DNA of 64,000 nt from Gymnodinialimonas sp. 57CJ19 (lineage in GTDB: Bacteria; Pseudomonadota; Alphaproteobacteria; Rhodobacterales; Rhodobacteraceae), in contig NZ_CP151587.1 of the NCBI RefSeq assembly GCF_038396845.1, positions 1,586,001-1,650,000 of the forward strand. The letters run 5' to 3'. The position numbers and the translations under genes were made by a program. A model generated the notes under the pieces. That model had not been told where the DNA came from. It made no database searches and saw nothing but the letters and a program-made list of their open reading frames with translations. This document shows positions 33,281 to 43,656 of this stretch, in pieces (position 1 is the stretch's first letter; each line of letters starts with the position of its first letter).

Positions 33281-34453
33281 ATGCGCCGTGTCCTTTTGAT
33301 CCTACTCGCAGCCTCGCAGCCGGCATTGGCCGATGCCGATCCGCCGCGCCCGGTGATGGGCGGCACGGTAGAGGTGAGCGGCCCGGCAGAGATCGTGTTC
33401 GACTGGACAACGGACGCCTGCGAGGCGCACCACATTCCCGACCTTCCAGTGCGCGCATACCGCGACGGGGTGCAGGCCGATGGGGGCGTTAACCTGATCC
33501 TTGGTCACCATATCACCCGCCGCATGCGTGGCCCCGATTTCGATACCCTCGCCGTGGACTGTGAGATCCTCTTGTCATCTACCCGCGCCCGCCACGCGGA
33601 CCAGTTCGCCAACATGGAATGGATCGCCGCCACCTATGCGCAGGGCGACATCGTGCACGCGCTGTTGCACAACGAATACCAAGGCAACCGCTACCCGGAA
33701 TGCCAGACGGCGGATTATTTCAGTTGTTGGTACAACACGATCACCTATGCGCGTTCAGACGACGGCGGCGCAAGCTTCCGCTACCCTTTTGCCCCGCCCG
33801 CGCATCTGGTCGCGTCCATCCCCGAGCAATACGCCCCGGATGAGCGCATTTTCGGCGCCTTCAGCCCGTCCAACATCATCGAACATGGCGGGCATTTCTA
33901 CGCCTTCTTCAAAGTGCAGACCTACCCGCTGGAGACCCAGCATACGTGCCTGATGCGGACGGCCACGCTGGAGGATCCAGACAGTTGGCGCTTTTGGGAC
34001 GGGGCCGGGTTCAATGGTCTTTTCGCCGATCCTTATCGCGATGACCTGCGCGCCCTACGTGCGACGACCTGTGCGCCTATCGCCTTGCCGCAAATCGCCC
34101 AGATGTACGAGGGCGTGACGTGGAACACTGTTCTTGACCGGTTCATTCTGGTGGGAACCAGCAGCGACCCATCGCGTACTCCGAACCCTTATGGGTTCTA
34201 CTATGCGCTGTCGGAGGACTTGATCACGTGGGAGATGCGCCAACCGCTGTTGGAGGTGCGCCTGCCTTGGCGCGCCACCGGGCGCGACACCGTCTACCTT
34301 TACCCAACGCTTATCGACCATGACAGCGACAGCGCCAACTTCGAGACGACGGGCGCGTCCGCTTACCTCTATTTTACCCGGCTCAACTTCGGCTCCGGCG
34401 ACCTGGACAGGGATTTGGTGCGACTGCCCGTGACAATCCGCAATCCCGAGTGA
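33281..34453 (+). CDS. Secreted protein, possibly beta-propeller glycoside-hydrolase-like
   Basis: A 390-aa protein with a signal peptide (MRRVLLILLAASQPALADA). The body has repeated strand motifs with aromatic and acidic residues such as SPSNIIEHGGHFYAFFKVQ, DRFILVGTSS and GFYYALSEDLITWEMRQPL, which look like the blades of five-bladed GH43/GH32 or sialidase-type propellers. No catalytic triad could be assigned, and several Cys pairs (CEAHH, CQTADYFSCW, CLMRTAT, CAPI) suggest disulfides in the periplasm or outside. The start at 33281 gives the signal peptide. Family not identified with confidence. Confidence 0.55.
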   Translation: MRRVLLILLAASQPALADADPPRPVMGGTVEVSGPAEIVFDWTTDACEAHHIPDLPVRAYRDGVQADGGVNLILGHHITRRMRGPDFDTLAVDCEILLSSTRARHADQFANMEWIAATYAQGDIVHALLHNEYQGNRYPECQTADYFSCWYNTITYARSDDGGASFRYPFAPPAHLVASIPEQYAPDERIFGAFSPSNIIEHGGHFYAFFKVQTYPLETQHTCLMRTATLEDPDSWRFWDGAGFNGLFADPYRDDLRALRATTCAPIALPQIAQMYEGVTWNTVLDRFILVGTSSDPSRTPNPYGFYYALSEDLITWEMRQPLLEVRLPWRATGRDTVYLYPTLIDHDSDSANFETTGASAYLYFTRLNFGSGDLDRDLVRLPVTIRNPE

Positions 34454-34518
34454 TTTTGGCACATTGAACTGGCTCGCGCCTTTGCCCATAAAGCCAGCAA
34501 TCAGAGTCGGAGATCACG

Positions 34519-34830
34519 ATGAGCGCACGCATTTTCAAACCCGCAAAGACCGCAATGTCCTCGGGCACGGCGAAAACCAAGGATTGGGTGTTGGAATTCG
34601 CGCCTGCCTCGGCGCGCGTGATTGATCCTTTGATGGGATGGACCTCGTCCTCGGACATGGACAGCCAGGTGCGGTTGCGGTTCGAGTCGGCGGAGGCGGC
34701 CAAGGCCTATGCAGCGGACCACGGGATCGACGCGGTTGTCCTTAAGCCCAAGTCCCGCAAGCCGATCATCCGTCCGGGCGGCTACGGTGAGAATTTCGCC
34801 ACCAATCGCCGGGGTGCGTGGACGCACTAA
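34519..34830 (+). CDS. NDUFS4-type accessory subunit of NADH dehydrogenase (complex I)
   Basis: A 103-aa protein of the ETC_C1_NDUFS4 family, an accessory subunit of alphaproteobacterial and mitochondrial complex I that packs against the N-module. Motifs: [51 protein letters not shown], and the C-terminal [16 protein letters not shown]. It acts at the inner membrane on the cytoplasmic side. ggagatcac precedes the ATG. It stands alone, away from any nuo operon in the window. Confidence 0.93.
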   Translation: MSARIFKPAKTAMSSGTAKTKDWVLEFAPASARVIDPLMGWTSSSDMDSQVRLRFESAEAAKAYAADHGIDAVVLKPKSRKPIIRPGGYGENFATNRRGAWTH

Positions 34831-34852
34831 GCGCCACTAACCGCCGGATTTC

Positions 34853-35614
34853 CTATCGAAGAACGCGCTTCAGGCCCGCCTGAAGCCGTAGCAATGGCGC
34901 CTTGTAGTGCGTCACCATCTCTGCGGCGGTGGGCTGTGACGCCGCCGCCCCCACGTTCACCGCAGCCACCACTTGGTTATGGGCGTTCAGCAGGGGCACG
35001 GCGATAGAACGTAGCCCCATTTCAACCTCTTGATCTATAACGCAAAAGCCTTGGGCTTGGATCACGGCTAGTTCGGCCAATATCGCCGCGGGCTCGGTCA
35101 GGCTGTTGGGTGTGCGAGGGCTGAGGTCGGATCGTTCCAGCACGGCGCGTTGATCCTCGATCGGGAGAGCGGCCAAAAGCACGCGCCCCATGGACGTGCA
35201 ATGGGCGGGTAAACGCGACCCCGGCAGGAGGCCAATGGACATCACCCGCCGTTGCGCGGCGCGGGCGAGGTAGACGATTTCAGTGTCATCAAGGATCGAG
35301 ACCGATGTGGATTGCCCGATCTGATCCGAGAGTTGGTCCAGCCAAGGCTGCACGATCTGCGGCAACGGCAGGGCCGCCAATGCCCCCATTCCAAGGCGTA
35401 GAATGCGGGGCGTGGGGGTGAAGAACTTCCCGTCGAACTCGGCATATCCCTGTGCGTGAAGCGTCAGAAGGCATCGCCGCGCGGTGGCACGGTCCAACCC
35501 CGTGCGCTGCGCCACCTCGGAAATGGTAAGCCGGGGGCTATCGGCGCCAAAGCACTCGATCACCTGAAGCCCCTTGGCGAGCGATGCGATTGTATCTGTC
35601 GATTTGTTCACCAT
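34853..35614 (-). CDS. IclR-family regulator, PcaR/PcaU type
   Basis: A 253-aa transcription factor. The N-terminal winged helix-turn-helix covers about residues 10-75 (LTISEVAQRTGLDRATARRCLLTL), and the IclR effector domain follows (SVSILDDTEIVYLARAA, PAHCTSMGRVLLAAL, GLRSIAVPLLNAHNQVVAAVNVGA). Its family members PcaR/PcaU/PobR respond to beta-ketoadipate or other aromatic intermediates. It is divergent from pcaIJF with a 105-base spacer, so it very probably controls them. The start at 35614 (MVNKSTDTIASLAKG) fits the family; an ATG at 35653 is an alternative. Confidence 0.88.
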   Translation of the reverse strand: MVNKSTDTIASLAKGLQVIECFGADSPRLTISEVAQRTGLDRATARRCLLTLHAQGYAEFDGKFFTPTPRILRLGMGALAALPLPQIVQPWLDQLSDQIGQSTSVSILDDTEIVYLARAAQRRVMSIGLLPGSRLPAHCTSMGRVLLAALPIEDQRAVLERSDLSPRTPNSLTEPAAILAELAVIQAQGFCVIDQEVEMGLRSIAVPLLNAHNQVVAAVNVGAAASQPTAAEMVTHYKAPLLRLQAGLKRVLR

Positions 35615-35719
35615 GCGCACAGATTGATCCTTGATCTGAACAAAGGTCAACATGCGAACGAAATTTCTGGAACACGGACCCGCAGGGTCGCTAGGCCAGC
35701 GGGTGAAGGAGAACGCGAG

Positions 35720-36427
35720 ATGGATAAAACCCTAGGCAACCTGGCCGAGGCCGTGGCCCGGATACCCGATGGCGCGACAGTAATGATCGGCGGATTCGGC
35801 GGCTCTGGCGCGCCGATTGAACTTATTCACGCGCTCATCGACCACGGGTCCAAGCACCTGACGGTGGTGAACAACAACGCAGGCAATGGCCATGTTGGCC
35901 TTGCTGCTCTGATCGAACAGGGCCGTGTGGACAAGCTGATCTGCTCGTTTCCCCGCTCGGCGGACCCGAGCGTGTTTGTGGAAACCTATCACGCTGGCAA
36001 GATCGAGCTGGAAATCGTCCCCCAAGGCACCTTGGCCGAACGCATTCGCGCCGGCGGCGCGGGCATCCCGGCGTTCTACACCCCCACCGCCTATGGAACC
36101 GAAGTGGCCGAGGGAAAGCATATCGAGGAATTCGACGGGCGCTTTTATGTGCGCGAACGCTGGCTGAAGGCCGATTTCGCGCTGATCAAGGGCGAACTCG
36201 GGGATAGCCATGGCAACATGACCTACCGCATGGCCGCGCGGAACTTTAACCCCGTCATGGCCATGGCCGCGACAACCACCATCGCGCAGGTTTCCAGGAT
36301 CGTGCCCTTGGGGGGGATCGACCCCGAGCATGTCATCACACCGGGCATTTTCGTGTCCAACGTGGTCGAGGTGGCAAACCCCGCCCAAGAAGAAGCGCTG
36401 AACCGGGCGGAGGCCGTTTACCCATGA
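35720..36427 (+). CDS. pcaI: 3-oxoadipate CoA-transferase subunit A
   Basis: Alpha subunit (235 aa) of succinyl-CoA:3-oxoadipate CoA-transferase, which activates beta-ketoadipate for thiolysis. The CoA-binding signature GATVMIGGFGGSGAP is at about residues 18-32, with NNNAGNGHVG, ICSFPRSADP and the PQGTLAERIRAGGAGIPAFYTPTAYGT block. gaaggaga precedes the ATG at 35720. It overlaps pcaJ by four bases. The set could also serve adipate/phenylacetate routes, but with an IclR neighbour the pca assignment is favoured; pcaHGBDC are not in the window. Confidence 0.92.
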   Translation: MDKTLGNLAEAVARIPDGATVMIGGFGGSGAPIELIHALIDHGSKHLTVVNNNAGNGHVGLAALIEQGRVDKLICSFPRSADPSVFVETYHAGKIELEIVPQGTLAERIRAGGAGIPAFYTPTAYGTEVAEGKHIEEFDGRFYVRERWLKADFALIKGELGDSHGNMTYRMAARNFNPVMAMAATTTIAQVSRIVPLGGIDPEHVITPGIFVSNVVEVANPAQEEALNRAEAVYP

Positions 36428-37113
36428 TCGACATCTCAGACATCAAACTGTCCAACGCGCAGATTGCGTGGCGCGCGGCGCAAGACATTGAAGACGGCGC
36501 CTATGTGAACCTTGGCATCGGCTTCCCGGAAATGGTCGCGCGGTTCCAGCCCGAGGGGAAGCAAGCGATTTTTCATACCGAGAATGGCGTCCTCGATTTC
36601 GGCGAAGCGCCTGCGCCGGGGGACGAGGATTGGGACCTGATCAACGCGGGCAAAAAGGCGATTACGCTCAAGCCCGGCACCGCGTTCTTTCACCACGCCG
36701 ACAGCTTCGCCATGGTGCGGGGCGGGCATTTGGACCTTGCCGTGTTGGGCGCGTACCAAGTGGCACAGAATGGCGATTTGGCCAATTGGTCCACGGGCAA
36801 GGGCGGTATTCCGGCCGTGGGTGGCGCTATGGATCTTGTGCAATCGGCCAAGCGTATCGCCGTGTTGACCGATCACGTAACCAAGAAAGGCGCGCCAAAA
36901 TTGGTGGAGGCCTGCACCATGCCCCTGACCGGCGTTGGCTGTGTCACACGCATCTATTCGTCATTGGCTGTTGTGGATGTGGTCGACGCCCGCTTTATTC
37001 TACGAGAGAAAGTCCCGGCCATTTCCATGGACGATTTACAAACTTTAACTGGTGCACCGCTCCATGGGGACGCGGAGGTGCGCGATCTAATCTGCCCGGA
37101 GGAACTGGCATGA
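36424..37113 (+). CDS. pcaJ: 3-oxoadipate CoA-transferase subunit B
   Basis: Beta subunit (229 aa) carrying the catalytic glutamate in the ENGVLDFG motif (Glu about residue 52), which forms the CoA thioester intermediate. Other family blocks: YVNLGIGFPEMVA, AGKKAITLKPGTAFFHHADSFAMVRGGHLDLAVLGAYQV, and NWSTGKGGIPAVGGAMDLV. It starts by an ATGA overlap with pcaI and ends by an ATGA overlap with pcaF, so the three are translationally coupled. Confidence 0.93.
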   Translation: MIDISDIKLSNAQIAWRAAQDIEDGAYVNLGIGFPEMVARFQPEGKQAIFHTENGVLDFGEAPAPGDEDWDLINAGKKAITLKPGTAFFHHADSFAMVRGGHLDLAVLGAYQVAQNGDLANWSTGKGGIPAVGGAMDLVQSAKRIAVLTDHVTKKGAPKLVEACTMPLTGVGCVTRIYSSLAVVDVVDARFILREKVPAISMDDLQTLTGAPLHGDAEVRDLICPEELA

Positions 37114-38303
37114 ACGACGTCTTTATCTGTGATTACACGCGTACGCCCATTGGCCGTTTTGGCGGTAGCCTCTCGTCGGTTCGGGCCGACGATCTGGGGG
37201 CGATCCCTATCGCGGCCCTGATGGCGCGCCATGACATTGATTGGGCCGCGGTCGAAGAAGTCTACTACGGCTGCGCCAACCAGGCGGGCGAAGATAACCG
37301 CAACGTGGCCCGCATGTCGGCGCTGCTGGCGGGCCTGCCGGTGGAGGTGCCGGGCACGACCATGAACCGTTTGTGCGGGTCTGGCATGGATGCGGTGATT
37401 GCAGCGGCGCGGGCCATTCGGGCTGGTGAGATGGACCTGGCTATTGCGGGCGGCGTGGAAAGCATGTCGCGCGCGCCTTTCGTGATGCCCAAGGCGGAAT
37501 CGGCGTTCAGCCGGTCGAACGCGGTTTACGACACCACCATCGGTTGGCGCTTTGTGAACCCGGTGATGAAGGCGCAATATGGCGTCGATTCGATGCCAGA
37601 GACGGCAGAGAACGTGGCCGAAGACTTCGGCATTTCCCGCGCCGATCAGGATGCCTTCGCTTTGCGTTCCCAAGACCGTGCAGCGGCGGCTATTGCGTCG
37701 GGGCGTTTGGCCAAGGAGATCACTCCGGTCACGATCCCACAGCGCAAGGGCGACCCGAAGGTCGTGGACACGGACGAGCATCCTCGCGCCACCACGCTGG
37801 AAGTTCTGGGCAAGCTCAAGACCTTCGTTAAGGCCGATGGGTCGATCACGGCGGGCAATGCCTCGGGCGTGAACGACGGGGCAGCGGCGTTGATCGTAGC
37901 CTCGGAAGCGGCGGTGAACGCGCACGGATTGACCCCGCTTGCCCGCGTGTTGGGTGGGGCGACCGCTGGGGTTGCGCCGCGGATCATGGGGTTCGGGCCT
38001 GCGCCTGCGTCCAAGAAATTGATGGCGCGATTGGGGCTGAGCACCGACGACTTCGCCACCATTGAACTGAACGAGGCATTTGCCTCGCAAGGTCTGGCCA
38101 CATTGCGCGACCTGGGCATTGCCGACGATGATCCACGGGTGAACCCCAACGGCGGCGCGATTGCGCTTGGCCACCCCCTGGGCATGTCCGGCGCGCGGAT
38201 CACAGGCACCGCGATCCATGATCTAAAATCTGGCGAAAAGAGCCTTTCGACCATGTGCATCGGCGTCGGTCAGGGCATCGCCTTCGCGCTAGAGCGGGTC
38301 TGA
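37110..38303 (+). CDS. pcaF: 3-oxoadipyl-CoA thiolase
   Basis: Thiolase of 397 aa that cleaves 3-oxoadipyl-CoA to acetyl-CoA and succinyl-CoA. The nucleophilic Cys is in MNRLCGSGMDAV (about residue 90), the His in GHPLGMSGAR, and the second Cys in TMCIGVGQG; NEAFASQ is also present. The sequence GCANQAGEDNRNVARM near the front is typical of the PcaF branch rather than of acetoacetyl-CoA thiolases. It starts four bases inside pcaJ (tgatgaa context, ATGA). Last gene of the operon; ends 38 bases from the convergent ureG. Confidence 0.93.
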   Translation: MNDVFICDYTRTPIGRFGGSLSSVRADDLGAIPIAALMARHDIDWAAVEEVYYGCANQAGEDNRNVARMSALLAGLPVEVPGTTMNRLCGSGMDAVIAAARAIRAGEMDLAIAGGVESMSRAPFVMPKAESAFSRSNAVYDTTIGWRFVNPVMKAQYGVDSMPETAENVAEDFGISRADQDAFALRSQDRAAAAIASGRLAKEITPVTIPQRKGDPKVVDTDEHPRATTLEVLGKLKTFVKADGSITAGNASGVNDGAAALIVASEAAVNAHGLTPLARVLGGATAGVAPRIMGFGPAPASKKLMARLGLSTDDFATIELNEAFASQGLATLRDLGIADDDPRVNPNGGAIALGHPLGMSGARITGTAIHDLKSGEKSLSTMCIGVGQGIAFALERV

Positions 38304-38341
38304 AGCGCCATTTTGCACCAAGCGCAGTCGGAATGGGCGGG

Positions 38342-38959
38342 TTACAGCGGTAGCCCGCCCATTTCCGTTATGATCGCCAGAACCTCATCCATGCCTTCCC
38401 CGTGGCGTAGGGCGCAGAACACGTAGGGCCGCGTACCGCGCATCTTGTCGCTATCGCGTTTCATCACCTCTAGCGACGCGCCGACATAGGGGGCGAGGTC
38501 GGTCTTGTTGATAATCAGTAGGTCAGATTTCGTGATCGCGGGCCCGCCCTTGCGGGGGATTTCCTCGCCCGCGGCAACGTCAATCACATAGACGGTCAGA
38601 TCGGCCAGTTCGGGGCTGAAGGTGGCCGACAGGTTGTCGCCGCCGCTTTCGATCATCACCACTTGCAGGTCGTCGTGGCGCTTCTCCATCTCGGCAATCG
38701 CGGCCAGATTGATCGAGGCATCTTCGCGGATCGCCGTATGGGGGCACCCGCCGGTTTCCACTCCGATTACCCGGTCTTGGGGCAGGATCTGCATCCGCAT
38801 CAGCGCCTCGGCATCTTCCTGTGTGTAGATATCATTGGTGATGACGCCGATAGAAAGCTGCGGATGCAGCGCCCGGGCTAGAGCGGCGGTGAAGGTGGTT
38901 TTGCCAGCACCCACGGGGCCACCAATGCCAATACGAAGCGGGCCATTGAGTTTGGTCAT
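38342..38959 (-). CDS. ureG: Urease accessory GTPase
   Basis: A 205-aa SIMIBI GTPase that powers nickel delivery into apo-urease with UreD, UreF and UreE. P-loop [11 protein letters not shown] at about residues 12-22, nickel-binding Cys-Pro-His in [31 protein letters not shown], and the base-recognition [11 protein letters not shown] motif are all intact. It overlaps ureF by four bases (ATGA) and is the last gene of the urease operon. Confidence 0.97.
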   Translation of the reverse strand: MTKLNGPLRIGIGGPVGAGKTTFTAALARALHPQLSIGVITNDIYTQEDAEALMRMQILPQDRVIGVETGGCPHTAIREDASINLAAIAEMEKRHDDLQVVMIESGGDNLSATFSPELADLTVYVIDVAAGEEIPRKGGPAITKSDLLIINKTDLAPYVGASLEVMKRDSDKMRGTRPYVFCALRHGEGMDEVLAIITEMGGLPL

Positions 38960-39603
38960 GAACGGAAAATCCTTGGCTGAAGCGCCTCGTGGCGCATGGC
39001 GGCAATGTCAGAGAGGAACGCGGTGCTTTGCAGGTCATCCAGCGTCGCGGTTTCGGTTTCTTCTACGATGGCAAGGCAGAGCGGTGCCAGGGCGGCCAAA
39101 ACGGCCTGTCCCTCGGTCTGGCCCAAGGGCACGGCGCGGACGGCGACGGTCACAAGGTTGCTGGTAAAGGCGTGTAGGAACATCGCTGCGGTTGTGGTCA
39201 CATCAATGTTCATGGCGGCACTGGCGGCACCAACGGCCACGGGATAGGGCAAATCTGCGGCGTCACCGCCCCAAATGGCGGCGGCAGTTGTGCTGAACGC
39301 TGTGCCTTGCAGGGTCGTTTCCAACACCCTTTCGGACGAGCCGCAAAACGCCCGCGCCACGTCGCCGATCTGCGAAAGGTCATCAGGTGTTGGGGCCGCA
39401 TGGGCGGCGCGTAACAAGATGCAATCGTTGCGGCCTGTGCCGTGGCGCAAGACATCCTCTAGCCAAGTTTGTAGCCCCTCTGACATGGCGATTGTGCCAT
39501 CGTGAATGGCGGTCTCCAACCCATGGGAATAGGCGAAAGCCCCCACCGGGAAGCTGGGGGACAGCCATTGGGCCAGCGCCAGAATGTCGCCTTCAATGGG
39601 CAT
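38956..39603 (-). CDS. ureF: Urease accessory protein UreF
   Basis: All-helical UreF (215 aa), which forms the complex with UreD and regulates UreG during urease activation. Seen: [21 protein letters not shown] at the front and [11 protein letters not shown] and [25 protein letters not shown] in the second half. The ATG at 39603 overlaps the end of ureE (atgcccattga context); an ATG at 39618 (MSPRPMP) is an equally possible start. Translationally coupled to both neighbours. Confidence 0.93.
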   Translation of the reverse strand: MPIEGDILALAQWLSPSFPVGAFAYSHGLETAIHDGTIAMSEGLQTWLEDVLRHGTGRNDCILLRAAHAAPTPDDLSQIGDVARAFCGSSERVLETTLQGTAFSTTAAAIWGGDAADLPYPVAVGAASAAMNIDVTTTAAMFLHAFTSNLVTVAVRAVPLGQTEGQAVLAALAPLCLAIVEETETATLDDLQSTAFLSDIAAMRHEALQPRIFRS

Positions 39604-40066
39604 GGGCCGTGGCGACATGTTCGTGAGAGTGCGTGCGCCCGTGCCCGTAGGCGCCACCTTCTGGCGTGAAGGGCAGGGTCACGGGGGCGACGGTCGCGCC
39701 GAGGTGTTCCAGCATGTGGCCAATCACCGGATCAGCCTGGATCAACAGATGATCCGCCGCGATCTGGCAAGGGGTGTGCCGGTTGCCCACGTGCCACGCA
39801 AGCCGCGCCATGTCAGGGCCGGTGACACGAAAAAGCGCCTCGGACGCGGCGACGATTTCCACCAGCGTCCCATCGTCCAGTTCCAGCGCGTCGCCATGAT
39901 CCAGCGACGTGGTCTGGGACAAGTCCACTAGAAACGGGCGGCCCTTTGCGGTGGTCAACCGTTTGCGGCGCAAGAACCGCTCGGCGTAGTCAAGCTCGCA
40001 CAGTTCTGTCGGGTCGGACCAATGGCCTTTGCGGTGCAGGGTTTGGGCGATGGGAAGGGATGTCAT
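39593..40066 (-). CDS. ureE: Urease accessory nickel chaperone UreE
   Basis: A 157-aa metallochaperone. The N-terminal peptide-binding domain has ELDYAERFLRRKRLTTAKG and LDLSQTTSLDHGDALELDDG-like strands; the C-terminal metal domain has LAWHVGNRHTPCQI (the dimer nickel-binding His region) and ends with a His-rich tail ([16 protein letters not shown]) that stores nickel. It overlaps ureF at its end and lies eight bases after ureC. Confidence 0.94.
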   Translation of the reverse strand: MTSLPIAQTLHRKGHWSDPTELCELDYAERFLRRKRLTTAKGRPFLVDLSQTTSLDHGDALELDDGTLVEIVAASEALFRVTGPDMARLAWHVGNRHTPCQIAADHLLIQADPVIGHMLEHLGATVAPVTLPFTPEGGAYGHGRTHSHEHVATAHAH

Positions 40067-40074
40067 GGAGCCTC

Positions 40075-41784
<1,710 letters not shown>

Positions 41785-42090
41785 TTACAGCGCCCCCATG
41801 ATCTGAGCGTTGAAGCCATAGACATGCCGACGCCCGCCAATGGGGATCAGTTGCACCTCGCGGCGTTGGCCGGGCTCGAACCGCACGGCGGTGCCCGACG
41901 CAATATCGAGCCGCAACCCACGCGCCGCGTCACGGTCAAAATCCAACGCTGGGTTGGTTTCGGCAAAGTGGTAATGGCTACCGACCTGCACGGGGCGGTC
42001 GCCGGTATTGGCCACAACAAGCGTGATCGCTTCGGCTCCAGTGTTCAGGGTGATCGCCCCCTCGGCAGGAAGCAATTCGCCGGGGATCAT
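41785..42090 (-). CDS. ureB: Urease subunit beta
   Basis: A 101-aa structural subunit of the bacterial three-subunit urease. [55 protein letters not shown] and the [15 protein letters not shown] end are diagnostic. It overlaps the preceding small membrane-protein gene by four bases (ATGA) and is directly followed by ureC. Confidence 0.97.
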   Translation of the reverse strand: MIPGELLPAEGAITLNTGAEAITLVVANTGDRPVQVGSHYHFAETNPALDFDRDAARGLRLDIASGTAVRFEPGQRREVQLIPIGGRRHVYGFNAQIMGAL

Positions 42091-42257
42091 TTTCGCCCCC
42101 AGGCGATGTAAGCCACGGCCGCCGCGCCAAAGAACAACCCCCCCATAAGCGGCAGCCAGAACGGGTCGCCCGCGTGGTGGTGAATGGCGCCTGTGCCATG
42201 GGCAGAGACCGCGCTGGTGGCCAGAAGAAGGGGGAGGGCGGATAGGACGGTTTTCAT
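42087..42257 (-). CDS. Small His-rich membrane protein in the urease operon
   Basis: A 56-aa protein: a signal-peptide- or TM-like segment ([19 protein letters not shown]), a His-rich periplasmic or luminal stretch ([12 protein letters not shown]), and a second hydrophobic helix ([19 protein letters not shown]). aaggaga precedes the ATG at 42257, and the stop overlaps ureB by four bases, so it is translated with the operon. It is much shorter than the HupE/UreJ nickel permeases (about 190 aa), but its His cluster and place suggest a part in nickel handling. That is inference; I recognise no named family. Confidence 0.75.
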   Translation of the reverse strand: MKTVLSALPLLLATSAVSAHGTGAIHHHAGDPFWLPLMGGLFFGAAAVAYIAWGRK

Positions 42258-42279
42258 GGTGAGGTCTCCTTGAGCGGGA

Positions 42280-42582
42280 TCAGCGAATGGGGTTGTGAAC
42301 GGTGACAAGCTTGGTGCCGTCGGGAAAAGTGGCCTCGACCTGCACGTCGTGGATCATCTCGGCGATGCCCTCCATGCATTGATCGCGGGTAATGACATGG
42401 CCACCGGCCTCCATCATATCTGCGACAGAGCGGCCATCGCGGGCGCCTTCCACCACCGTATCGGTGATGAGTGCGATGGCTTCGGGGTGGTTCAGTTTCA
42501 CCCCTCGCGCCAATCGCTTACGGGCGACCTCTGCGGCCATGGCGATTAACAGTTTGTCTTTTTCCCGTGGCGTAAGTTGCAT
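42280..42582 (-). CDS. ureA: Urease subunit gamma
   Basis: A 100-aa structural subunit with the family start [20 protein letters not shown] and the conserved [65 protein letters not shown]. It lies three bases after ureD and 23 bases before the small membrane-protein gene. Confidence 0.97.
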   Translation of the reverse strand: MQLTPREKDKLLIAMAAEVARKRLARGVKLNHPEAIALITDTVVEGARDGRSVADMMEAGGHVITRDQCMEGIAEMIHDVQVEATFPDGTKLVTVHNPIR

Positions 42583-42585
42583 GGG

Positions 42586-43428
42586 CTAAAGCCTCCAAGA
42601 CATGGGTAAAGTGTTGTTGTTCAGGCGCTCCAGCACGGGGATCAGCACGCGGCGCAACTCGAGGCTGTCGGCGGCGAGAAGCCGGATGACCAATAAATTA
42701 TCGGCCAATAGGCTGGCGCCCGCGGTGGGGGGCAGGGCGGATTGAATTACCGGGAAATGCGCGGCGGCATCGGGTGCCACCATCACAACGCTGGCCATGG
42801 CCGTAGCCCCTGCCGCCGTGGCGGGCCGTTGCAGTAGCGACGCCACGTTGCCGCCCAGGTTCATACCATCAATGTAAAGTGGTTGGCCTGCACGGGTGAT
42901 CGAGATCCGGTCTTGGAACCGTGCATCATGCAGGGCCTCGCCCATGGCGGTGCGGCCAAAGACAATGGGCTCGACCAGCAAAAGTTGCGCGTCTGCTTGA
43001 AGAGAGACCCTAAGCCTGCGGCGTAGATTGCAGCGTTCAAACAGGATTAATTCCTGCGGGAGCCAATTCAGGCGGCCCCCCGCTTGGACGTCGAGTTCGG
43101 TGGTCAGGGTCCCGACCTCACTGCGTTGGGCGCGGTAGGCACGCTCTGCCGCTTGGGTCGTCAGGGTCAGGGTTGCGTGCGGCTCGACCGCGACGTTCAG
43201 GCCAAACTGATCGCCCCCGGTAATGCCGCCCGCTGTGTTAACCGTGACAACTTCAATGTCCGGCGTCGACGTGCGGGGGAACACCAGCTTGGTGGAGCCC
43301 GATTGACGGAGGTTCTTTAACCGCGTGCGCCCGCCCTTATCGGCGCGAACCGATAGTGTCCCGGACCCAAGGGACCGAGGCTGTGCCGCATTGGCGGCGG
43401 CCGTAGGTATGGCGGTGTGCAGGGTGAT
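42586..43428 (-). CDS. ureD: Urease accessory protein UreD, without a recognisable ATG start
   Basis: UreD/UreH scaffold for urease activation. The conserved body is clear: GRTRLKNLRQSGSTKLVFPR, VVTVNTAGGITGGDQF, TQAAERAYR, LNWLPQELILFE, VEPIVFGRTAMGE and DGMNLGGN. In frame upstream of the only GTG (43284, inside the conserved core) there is no ATG, GTG or TTG before the stop near 43575. Homology and a gggag site six bases before it place the start at an ATC codon (43428-43426) in the context ATC-ACC-CTG-CAC, giving about 280 aa, the family length. Either a rare AUC start, a mutated start, or a sequence error. It is the first gene of the operon. Confidence 0.75.
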   Translation of the reverse strand: MTLHTAIPTAAANAAQPRSLGSGTLSVRADKGGRTRLKNLRQSGSTKLVFPRTSTPDIEVVTVNTAGGITGGDQFGLNVAVEPHATLTLTTQAAERAYRAQRSEVGTLTTELDVQAGGRLNWLPQELILFERCNLRRRLRVSLQADAQLLLVEPIVFGRTAMGEALHDARFQDRISITRAGQPLYIDGMNLGGNVASLLQRPATAAGATAMASVVMVAPDAAAHFPVIQSALPPTAGASLLADNLLVIRLLAADSLELRRVLIPVLERLNNNTLPMSWRL

Positions 43429-43656
43429 CGGACGCTCCCGAGGTTTATCGCAACGGTCACTCTCTGAGCATAGGACGCCGCGTTCTTGCAGCGTGCATGG
43501 CCGGAATTGGCCCTGCTCGGCGGCGAGGTGCGAATTTTTGGGCGACGTGTAGGGAATTGCCTAAAATTTATGCTAGATAAGTTCTGCGATGCCTTTGGGG
43601 AGAGTTTCCGGTAAAGCTTGTATTCAGGGGTAGAGTTTTGCGAGGTCAGACGTGGC

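Noticed and set aside
36954..38219. Minus-strand ORF of 421 aa opposite pcaF
   Set aside because: Shadow of the conserved thiolase frame; Arg/Gly-rich without a domain.
43284..43284. GTG at 43284 as the start of ureD
   Set aside because: It lies inside the conserved core (KLVFPRT), and the residues before it in the same frame match UreD family sequence.
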